Shown here in pieces: positions 41,522 to 46,943 of a DNA stretch of 46,943 nt; position 1 is the first letter of the stretch, and each line of letters begins with the position of its first letter. Source of the stretch: Glycomyces dulcitolivorans (GTDB taxonomy: Bacteria > Actinomycetota > Actinomycetes > Mycobacteriales > Micromonosporaceae); contig NZ_QFRW01000321.1 of the NCBI RefSeq assembly GCF_003265355.1, positions 1 to 46,943 of the forward strand. Direction: 5' to 3'. Under the pieces are notes generated by a model. The model had not been told where the DNA came from and searched no databases. It was given only the letters and a program-made list of their open reading frames with translations. The position numbers and the translations under genes were made by a program.

Positions 41522-42126
41522 AGGACGACTTCGTCTTCATAGACGACCACGTACCCGGAATCCGCTGGGACGCCAAGTACGCCGCGGGCGACAACTTCAC
41601 CGGCGCCGGGGTCGACGGCTACCTGGCGGACCGGATCGTCGGCACGAAGGCGCTGTGCGCGGCCCTCGGCGACGCCCAGGAGAAGGCCGCGGCCCTCGGT
41701 TTCGGCCTGCACCTGTGGGACGCGTACCGGCCGCAGCGCGCCGTCGACCGCTTCCTGCGCTGGACCGCGGAACCGGAGGACGGCCGGACCAAGGACCGCC
41801 ACTACCCGAACATCGACCGGTCCGAGATGGTCGAGCGCGGCTACATCGCCGCCGCTTCCGGCCACAGCCGCGGCGGCACCGTCGACCTGACGCTCTTCCA
41901 CCTCGACACCGGCGACCTGGCGGCAATGGGCGGCGGCTACGACCTGATGGACCCGGTCTCCCACCACGGAGCGGAGGGCCTCGCGCCCGCGGAGGCGCGC
42001 AACCGCGGTCACCTGCGGTCCCTCATGGAGGACTGCGGTTTCAAGGCGTACCAGTGCGAGTGGTGGCACTACACGCTGCGGGACGAGCCGTACCCGGACA
42101 CCTACTTCGACTTCCCCGTCGAATAG
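41518..42126 (+). CDS. vanX: D-Ala-D-Ala dipeptidase
   Basis: Zinc dipeptidase of 202 aa that destroys D-Ala-D-Ala so that only D-Ala-D-Lac enters the wall precursor. Zinc ligands H116 and D123 (SGHSRGGTVDL) and H184, catalytic E181 (EWWHY), and R71 (DAYRPQRAV) fall at the same numbers as in enterococcal VanX. The start is TTG, forming a TTGA overlap with the vanA stop; no later start would keep the N-terminal FVFIDDHVPGIRWDAKYA. Confidence 0.96.
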   Translation: MKDDFVFIDDHVPGIRWDAKYAAGDNFTGAGVDGYLADRIVGTKALCAALGDAQEKAAALGFGLHLWDAYRPQRAVDRFLRWTAEPEDGRTKDRHYPNIDRSEMVERGYIAAASGHSRGGTVDLTLFHLDTGDLAAMGGGYDLMDPVSHHGAEGLAPAEARNRGHLRSLMEDCGFKAYQCEWWHYTLRDEPYPDTYFDFPVE

Positions 42127-42163
42127 CGAGGAGCGGCATGCGGATCCGACCGGCGCGAGCGGC

Positions 42164-43273
42164 CTAGGGGCTCGGCAGCTCCACGGTGACGCGGAGCCCG
42201 CCGTCGTCGCGGGGTTCGAGCAGGAGGGTCCCGTCGTGGGCCTGGACGATGCTCTTGACGATCGCCAGGCCGAGCCCGACGCCCGCGTGGTCGGTGCGGA
42301 TGCGGCGGGTGCCGCGCTGGAACGGCTCGGTGAGGGTCGAGACCAGCTGCGGCGTGAGCTTCGCGCCGGTGTTCTCGACGGTGAGTACGGCGGACCGGGG
42401 CCCGGCGGCGGTGGCGACGTCGACGGTGCCACCGTCGGGGAGGTTGTGGACGACGGCGTTGTGCACGAGGTTCACGATCATCTGCTGCAGCAGCGCTTGG
42501 GATCCGACCGCGGGGGCGACGTCCCCGGTCGTCCGGATCGCGACGCCGCGCTGCTCGGCTAGGGGGAGGAGCGTCTCGGCGGCCTCCTCGGCGAGCAGCG
42601 ACAGGTCGACCTCGTCCTTAGTGAAGGACCGCTGGTCGGCGCGGCTGAGGAGCAGCAGCGCCTCGGTCAGGTCGATCGCCCGCGAGTTGACGAGGAAGAG
42701 CCGCTCGACGAGCTCGCCGACCTCCTGCCCGGGGTCGCTGCGGGCGACTTCCAGCATGGTCTGCGTGATCGCAAGGGGGGTCCGCAGTTCGTGGGAGGCG
42801 TTGGCGGCGAAGCGCTGCTGCTCGGCGACGTGCGCTTCGAGCCGCCCGAGCATCGCGTCGAACGCGTCGGCCAGCTCCCGGTACTCGTCGGCCCGTCCCG
42901 GCAGCCGGATCCGGTGTGAGAGCGATCCGCCCGCCGCCATGCGCGTGGCCTCGGTGAGGCGCGCGACCGGGGCGAGCATCCGCCCGGCGAGGAACCAACC
43001 GCCGACCAGGCCGAGCACCAGCAGGAGCACGGCGGCCGCGGCCGCCTTCGGCGCGAACGCGCGCCACAGGTCGTACCGGCCCGGGATGAAGAACCCGGGA
43101 CCGCGCATCCCGTTCTCGTCGACTTCGCCGCGCAGGCTGATCGCCTCGGCGGGCACGTACCGCAGCAGGAAGACCCACACGACCACGAGCAGCAGCACGC
43201 CGGCGACCAGCAGGAATCCCGTGTAGCTGAGCGTGAGCTTCATCCGCACGCTCAGACCCGGGGCCCTACGCAA
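42164..43273 (-). CDS. vanS: VanS-type sensor histidine kinase
   Basis: Membrane kinase of 369 aa: TM1 (about 13-38), a short external loop of about 38 residues (YVPAEAISLRGEVDENG...), TM2 (about 77-97), HAMP (98-150), the dimerisation/phosphorylation helix with H161 in FAANASHELRTPLA, and an ATPase domain with N box MIVNLVHNAVVH and G box HAGVGLGLAIV. The small sensor loop resembles actinomycete VanS proteins. TTG start with GGAGG upstream, overlapping vanR by 8 bases; a GTG eight codons later is the alternative. Confidence 0.92.
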   Translation of the reverse strand: MRRAPGLSVRMKLTLSYTGFLLVAGVLLLVVVWVFLLRYVPAEAISLRGEVDENGMRGPGFFIPGRYDLWRAFAPKAAAAAVLLLVLGLVGGWFLAGRMLAPVARLTEATRMAAGGSLSHRIRLPGRADEYRELADAFDAMLGRLEAHVAEQQRFAANASHELRTPLAITQTMLEVARSDPGQEVGELVERLFLVNSRAIDLTEALLLLSRADQRSFTKDEVDLSLLAEEAAETLLPLAEQRGVAIRTTGDVAPAVGSQALLQQMIVNLVHNAVVHNLPDGGTVDVATAAGPRSAVLTVENTGAKLTPQLVSTLTEPFQRGTRRIRTDHAGVGLGLAIVKSIVQAHDGTLLLEPRDDGGLRVTVELPSP

Positions 43274-43943
43274 GACCGTCCTCCGGGGCCTCGATGCGGT
43301 ACCCGACGCCCGCGACCGTGGCGATCACCCACGGCTCGCCGAGGCGCTTGCGCAGCGCCGAGACGGTGATGCGGACGGCGTTGGTGAACGGGTCGGCGTT
43401 CTCGTCCCACGCCCGCTCCAGCAGCTCCTCGGCGCTGACGACCCCGCCCTCGGCCGCGACGAGCACCTCCAGCACGGCGAACTGCTTCCTGGTCAGTGCC
43501 ACGTACCGGCCGTCCCGGAACACCTCCCGCCGGAACGGGTCCAGCCGCAGCCCCGCGATCTCCCGCACCGGCGGCCGGCTGTGCGCCCGCCTGCGGTCGA
43601 GCGCCCGCAGCCGGAGCACGAGCTCCCGCAGCTCGAACGGCTTCGTCAGGTAGTCGTCGGCGCCGAGCCCGAACCCGCTCTCCTTGTCGTCCAAGCGGTC
43701 GGCGGCGGTCAGCATGAGGATCGGGACGCCGCTCCCGGACGCGACGATGCTCCGTGCAACCTCATCACCGGAAGGCCCGGGAATGTCCCGATCAAGAATC
43801 GCAATGTCATAGGAATTGAAGCTCAGCAGCTCCAGAGCCGCATGGCCGTCCTGGGCCACGTCCGCCGCGATCGCCTCCAGGCGCAACCCGTCCCGGATGG
43901 CCTCGGCCATGAAGGGCTCGTCCTCGACGACCAGTACACGCAT
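43266..43943 (-). CDS. vanR: VanR-type response regulator
   Basis: OmpR/PhoB-family regulator of 225 aa. Receiver domain with phospho-acceptor D51 (DIAILDRDIPG) and K101 (LTKPFE); winged-helix DNA-binding domain from about 128 (GLRLDPFRREVFRDGRYVALTRKQFAVLEVLV...NAVRITVSALRKRLG). First gene of the vanR-vanS operon. It is divergent from vanY with two VanR-type boxes between, so it probably activates both its own operon and vanY. Confidence 0.94.
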   Translation of the reverse strand: MRVLVVEDEPFMAEAIRDGLRLEAIAADVAQDGHAALELLSFNSYDIAILDRDIPGPSGDEVARSIVASGSGVPILMLTAADRLDDKESGFGLGADDYLTKPFELRELVLRLRALDRRRAHSRPPVREIAGLRLDPFRREVFRDGRYVALTRKQFAVLEVLVAAEGGVVSAEELLERAWDENADPFTNAVRITVSALRKRLGEPWVIATVAGVGYRIEAPEDGLA

Positions 43944-43965
43944 GGCCCCAATGCTACGAGTCCGG

Positions 43966-44010
43966 GCATATCGCCCGCATATCGAAAACCGCATACGGGC
44001 CCACAACAGC
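43966..44010. promoter_or_regulatory. VanR-type box at the vanR/vanY divergent promoter
   Basis: GCATATCG at 43967-43974 is repeated 10-11 bp on, TATCG at 43969 and 43980 being 11 bp apart. From 43977 to 43997 the sequence is identical over 21 bp to 39424-39444 at vanH. ACAACAGC then follows at the same distance in both. This is the second copy of the promoter/operator of the van regulon. Confidence 0.8.
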
Positions 44011-44030
44011 GGACGCCCTTCCCTGGAGGC

Positions 44031-44591
44031 ATGACCAGAACCGAAGCAGCGATCCGAAGGACCGTGGTGGGCACCCTCCTCCCCGTGCTGGAGGTGATCG
44101 CCCGCTCCCTCGGCTACCGCCTCCTCCGCATCCGCCGCGACCGCGCCGGCCTCGGAATCGCGGACGGTGCGATCCCCTACCGCACCACCGTGTTCGACGA
44201 CGACGTCCCCGGCGTGGCCAACCTCGACCCGCCCTTCCTCGCCGCCCTCCGCCGCGCCGCGGCCGACGCCGCCTCCGAAGGCGTCGTCTTCACCGTCAAC
44301 AGCGGCTGGCGCACCCCCGCCTACCAGCGCCGGCTCCGCCGCGAAGCGGTGATCGAGCACGGCTCCGAGGAGGCGGCCGCCCGCTGGGTCTCCACCCCCG
44401 AGACGTCCCCGCACGTCGCCGGCGACGCCGTCGACCTCGGCCCCGCCGCCGCCCAGGCATGGCTCACCGCCCACGGCTCGGCCTACGGCCTCTACCAGGT
44501 CTACCGCAACGAGCCCTGGCACTACGAACTCCGCCCCGACGGCCGCCCGCCCATGCACGACACCCCGGCGGACGACCCGAGACACCGGTGA
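44031..44591 (+). CDS. vanY: VanY-type D,D-carboxypeptidase
   Basis: M15-family zinc peptidase of 186 aa. Zinc ligands H128 and D135 (SPHVAGDAVDLG) and H164, catalytic E161 (NEPWHYEL); substrate arginine in SGWRTPAYQR. It would trim D-Ala from pentapeptide ends, removing residual glycopeptide targets. A hydrophobic N-terminal segment (about 11-28, TVVGTLLPVLEVIARSLG) could anchor it in the membrane. TGGAGG upstream of the ATG. Its promoter carries the shared van regulon box. Confidence 0.92.
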   Translation: MTRTEAAIRRTVVGTLLPVLEVIARSLGYRLLRIRRDRAGLGIADGAIPYRTTVFDDDVPGVANLDPPFLAALRRAAADAASEGVVFTVNSGWRTPAYQRRLRREAVIEHGSEEAAARWVSTPETSPHVAGDAVDLGPAAAQAWLTAHGSAYGLYQVYRNEPWHYELRPDGRPPMHDTPADDPRHR

Positions 44592-44682
44592 TCCGCTGCG
44601 GCAGTGGAACTCCTGGACCGTGCGCGACGAGGATTTCCGGTAAGGTCCCACCGTTCCTCCGAACCAGACCGACGGGAAGCCC

Positions 44683-45318
44683 ATGCCGCCAAAGAGCCGA
44701 AGCGCGTCACCCGACGGAGCCGCGAAGCTCCTCACCAAGCCCCTCGACGACCTCAGCTCCTTCCGGTCCCCGGACCCGAAGGACCGCAGCGGCAAGGGCA
44801 AGGACCGCGACGACTCCCCGCCCGAGGAGAACAAGAAGAACCCCATCACCACCTACTCCGACGACAGCGACGAGCTCAACCGCTACCTGCGCACGACGAA
44901 CAAGAACTCGTACAGCGAAGCGGACCGCAAACGCCTCAACAAGCAGGCCGAAGACCTCTCCGACGCCCTGAAGGACCTCCCCGAGAAACCGGGCCGAACC
45001 TACCGCGGCGCCCCCGGCGGCGACTGGCTCGACAAGGTCCAGAAGGACGGCCTCTACTCCGACTCCGCGTTCCTCAGCTCCTCCACCAGCAAAGCCGCCG
45101 CAGAACGCTTCAAACTCATCTCCACCGGCGGCTTCGGCGGCGAACGCAAAGACGGCGTCATGTTCACCATCGACGGCAAGAACGGCCGAGACATCACCGA
45201 CCAGTCCAGCCTCTCCCACCAGAAAGAAGTCCTCTTCGACCGCGGCTCCCTCTTCCAGGTCAAGGACAAGTACAAAGACGGAGACACCACCTACCTCCAC
45301 CTACAAGAACTCACCTGA
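44683..45318 (+). CDS. Putative mono-ADP-ribosyltransferase with R-STS-QxE motif
   Basis: A 211-aa protein. The C-terminal ~155 residues match the ADP-ribosyltransferase exoenzyme fold: an opening helix TYSDDSDELNRYLRTTN, R108 in RTYRGAPGG, S134-T135-S136 in AFLSSSTSKAAAERF, and Q180-K181-E182 in SHQKEVLFDRGSLFQV, giving the R-STS-QxE active-site set. Glutamine at the first position of the last motif is typical of C3-like enzymes that modify asparagine rather than arginine. The N-terminal ~53 residues are charged, proline-rich and probably disordered; no signal peptide or membrane helix. Lys/Asn/Tyr content is higher than in neighbours, hinting at transfer. No immunity-like gene is adjacent. 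GGGAAG precedes the ATG. Confidence 0.75.
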   Translation: MPPKSRSASPDGAAKLLTKPLDDLSSFRSPDPKDRSGKGKDRDDSPPEENKKNPITTYSDDSDELNRYLRTTNKNSYSEADRKRLNKQAEDLSDALKDLPEKPGRTYRGAPGGDWLDKVQKDGLYSDSAFLSSSTSKAAAERFKLISTGGFGGERKDGVMFTIDGKNGRDITDQSSLSHQKEVLFDRGSLFQVKDKYKDGDTTYLHLQELT

Positions 45319-45360
45319 CCCCCGCCGCCGGACCCCTGCCCCGGCGGCACCCACGCACAA

Positions 45361-45393
45361 CAAAACGGCACCCGCCCGGAGGCTGGTGCCGTT
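45361..45393. terminator. Terminator between ADP-ribosyltransferase and tRNA genes
   Basis: AACGGCACC (45364-45372), 12-base loop, GGTGCCGTT (45385-45393). On the - strand it runs into TTTTG, so it fits best as the end of the tRNA-Ala transcript; on the + strand it is followed by CTTCG. Confidence 0.7.
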
Positions 45394-45427
45394 CTTCGTA
45401 TGAGCCAGGGTTCAAGTACAAACCTGC

Positions 45428-45503
45428 TGGTGGAGCTTAGGGGATTCGAACCCCTGACCTTTTCCATGCCATGGAAACGCGCTACCAACTGCGCCAAAGC
45501 CCC
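45428..45503 (-). tRNA. tRNA-Ala (anticodon GGC)
   Basis: Folds as a standard 76-nt cloverleaf with encoded CCA. Acceptor GGGGCTT pairs with AAGCTCC and includes the G3-U70 alanine identity pair; D arm GCGC..GCGC; anticodon stem TTTCC/GGAAA with loop ATGGCAT, anticodon GGC; T arm with GGTTCGAATCC. Discriminator A. It reads codon GCC, the commonest alanine codon here. Confidence 0.97.
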
Positions 45504-45512
45504 TTGATTGGC

Positions 45513-45539
45513 GTTCCAGAGGTTTGTAGACCTTGGAAC
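45513..45539. repeat. Hairpin 9 bases upstream of the tRNA 5' end
   Basis: GTTCCA-G-AGGT, loop TTGTAG shared with the stem edge, ACCT-TGGAAC: 10 pairs with one bulged base. It would sit in the tRNA 5' leader or end the aldehyde dehydrogenase transcript. Confidence 0.4.
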
Positions 45540-45617
45540 CGGGACTAGTTTACACAGTGTTGGCGGGCGGGGCCCGGGTGGGGCGCGAGACTGGGGTCAC
45601 GTTGGTGAGCTGGGGGT

Positions 45618-46943
45618 TTACCAGGGGTATGGGCCCGGTTGGGACTGCATGGTGATCCAGCGGGTCTCGGTGAAGGCCTCGATGTTGGCGGGGCGTCCGC
45701 CGAAGCGGGTGCCGGTGCCTGAGGCGCGGACGCCGCCGAAGGGGGCGTGGGCTTCGTCGCTGACCGTTTGGTCGTTGATGTGGACTATGCCCGTCGGGAT
45801 CTGCTCCGCCAGGTTCCAGGCCCTCATGACGTCCTTCGTGATGATTCCCAGCGAGAGGCCGTATTCGGAGTTTGCGGCGAGCTGCGTGGCTTCTTCTTCG
45901 GTTCGGAAGGTGCGGATCGGGGCCACCGGGCCGAAGATCTCCTCGCGCCAGGCGGGGGTTCGGTCTTCGAGGTCGGTCAGGACCGTCGGGCGGTAGAAGA
46001 GGTCCTCGTAGGTGCCGCCGGTGGTGATGGTGCCGCCGGCGCGGACCAGGGCGTGGATCTTTTCGCGTTGGGACTGGTCGATGACGGGGCCGAGGTCGAC
46101 CTTGTCGGTGAACGGGTTGCCCACGATCATCGCCTCGGCTTTGGCGGTCAGCGCGTCGACGAAGTCCGAGTGGAGCGATTCGTGGACGAGGTGGCGGCCG
46201 GCGGTCATGCAGATCTGGCCCTGGTGGAAGAAGGAGCCGAAGGCGGCGGCGCCGGCGGCCTGGTCGATGTCGGCGTCGTCGAGGACGAGGAGGGCGGAGT
46301 TGCCGCCGAGTTCGAGGTGGACGCGTTTGAGGAGGCGGCCGCCGGCTTCGGCGACGGCGCGGCCGGCCTTGGTGGAGCCGGTGAAGGAGATGACGCGGAT
46401 GTTCGGGTCGGCGACGATCGCCTCGCCGACGTCGGGGCCGCCGGGGACCAGGTGGAGGAGGCCGGGCGGGAGGCCGGCCTCTTCGAAGACGCGGGCCATG
46501 ACGACGCCGCCGGAGACGGCGGTGCGCGGGTCGGGTTTGAGGACGACGGCGTTGCCGAGGGCCAGGGCCGCCGCGACGGAGCGGATGCCGAGGATCAGGG
46601 GGGCGTTGAAGGGTGCGATGACGCCGACGACGCCGGCGGGGACGCGGCGGACCACCGAGAGGCGGGGGGACTCGGAGGGGATGAGCTCGCCGATCGGGGA
46701 GGAGGCGAGGGCGGCGGCCTCGTGGCATTCCGCGGCGGCGACGTGGGTTTCGAAGCCGGCCTTCATCGGGACGGCGCCCGATTCGCGGGTGAGCCACTCG
46801 TGGATCTCGACGGCGTGCGCTTCGAAGAGGGTGCCGGCGCGGCGGAGGACCGCGGCGCGGACGTGGAAGGGCGTTGCGGCCCAAGCGGGCTGGGCCGCGG
46901 CGGCGGCGCGGGCGGCGGCCGCGATGTCGCCGGGGAGGGCGAC
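45618..46943 (-). CDS. Aldehyde dehydrogenase (benzaldehyde dehydrogenase-like), 5' end outside window
   Basis: NAD(P)-dependent aldehyde dehydrogenase; 441 residues visible, with the first few dozen beyond the right edge. The frame is open to the last base, and the ATG at 46766 is internal: upstream residues WAATPFHVRAAVLRRAGTLFEAH belong to the family. Visible: VIAPFNAPLILGIRSVAAALALGNAVVLKPDP (cofactor), FTGSTKAGRAVAEAGG (Rossmann glycine loop), general base E in HLELGGNSALLVLDD, and the catalytic cysteine in FFHQGQICMTAGR. The HQGQICM form and LELGGNSA wording are typical of benzaldehyde/salicylaldehyde dehydrogenases. Neighbours give no pathway hint. Confidence 0.93.
   Translation of the reverse strand, partial: VALPGDIAAAARAAAAAQPAWAATPFHVRAAVLRRAGTLFEAHAVEIHEWLTRESGAVPMKAGFETHVAAAECHEAAALASSPIGELIPSESPRLSVVRRVPAGVVGVIAPFNAPLILGIRSVAAALALGNAVVLKPDPRTAVSGGVVMARVFEEAGLPPGLLHLVPGGPDVGEAIVADPNIRVISFTGSTKAGRAVAEAGGRLLKRVHLELGGNSALLVLDDADIDQAAGAAAFGSFFHQGQICMTAGRHLVHESLHSDFVDALTAKAEAMIVGNPFTDKVDLGPVIDQSQREKIHALVRAGGTITTGGTYEDLFYRPTVLTDLEDRTPAWREEIFGPVAPIRTFRTEEEATQLAANSEYGLSLGIITKDVMRAWNLAEQIPTGIVHINDQTVSDEAHAPFGGVRASGTGTRFGGRPANIEAFTETRWITMQSQPGPYPW

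Noticed and set aside
37948-44591. Vancomycin-type biosynthetic cluster
   Set aside because: Only resistance and precursor genes are present; no NRPS, halogenase or P450 genes.
44592-45503. Integrative element at the tRNA-Ala gene carrying the ADP-ribosyltransferase
   Set aside because: No integrase, no direct repeat of the tRNA 3' end and no mobile genes were found in the window.

Overview
The window is very GC-rich, dense, bacterial DNA with GTG/TTG starts, many 1-8 nt gene overlaps, ECF sigma factors, and a PrpR-type regulator next to prpDBC. This points to a high-GC actinomycete. The wealth of glycan-active enzymes plus an inducible glycopeptide-resistance set would suit a soil or plant-associated genus such as Glycomyces or a relative, but genus is inference. 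No phage, IS element, CRISPR array or rRNA was seen; one tRNA-Ala(GGC) lies near the right end. Both ends cut genes: a histidine phosphatase on the left and an aldehyde dehydrogenase on the right.  Layout. 1-5.9 kb: phosphatase tail, a GH92 alpha-mannosidase translationally coupled to a GT4 glycosyltransferase, then an ECF sigma factor with a membrane-anchored partner. 5.9-9.05 kb: rhodanese and aldo/keto reductase (divergent, shared quasi-palindrome), a DUF2975 membrane protein with a small HTH protein under a long inverted repeat, and an ECF41-like sigma factor. 9.05-9.76 kb: a non-coding island of 41-bp repeats, perfect hairpins and two DnaA-box-like sites. 9.76-13.1 kb: arcD-arcA arginine deiminase genes and a universal stress protein. 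13.2-18.9 kb: GH43 glycosidase, ABC exporter, Kup potassium transporter. 18.9-21.1 kb: TetR regulator and a 14-TM drug exporter. 21.1-26.2 kb: PrpR divergent from prpD-prpB-prpC (methylcitrate cycle). 26.3-32.5 kb: a LacI-controlled sugar ABC importer coupled to a cytoplasmic glycogen-debranching-type glucosidase. 32.5-37.8 kb: ArsR/SRPBCC pair, secreted pectate lyase, hydrolase plus acetyltransferase, and a GntR-TetR fusion regulator. 37.9-44.6 kb: a complete D-Ala-D-Lac glycopeptide-resistance regulon: murF, vanH-vanA-vanX, vanS-vanR, vanY. 44.7-46.9 kb: a putative mono-ADP-ribosyltransferase, tRNA-Ala, aldehyde dehydrogenase.  How the parts work together. The clearest system is the van regulon. 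VanS/VanR would sense glycopeptide and switch on two divergent promoter regions (murF/vanH and vanR/vanY). These share the same spaced TATCG repeats, including a 21-bp identical core at vanH and vanY. VanH makes D-lactate, VanA ligates D-Ala-D-Lac, MurF loads it on the UDP-muramyl tripeptide, and VanX and VanY remove the D-Ala-D-Ala target. Other regulators (TetR, ArsR, LacI, PrpR, GntR-TetR, DUF2975-HTH) each sit beside a recognisable dyad or direct repeat, so several local circuits can be read directly from the sequence. The least explained items are the ADP-ribosyltransferase with a QxE motif, the DUF2975-HTH module with its 55-bp dyad, the GH92-GT4 pair, and the structured island at 9.05-9.76 kb.
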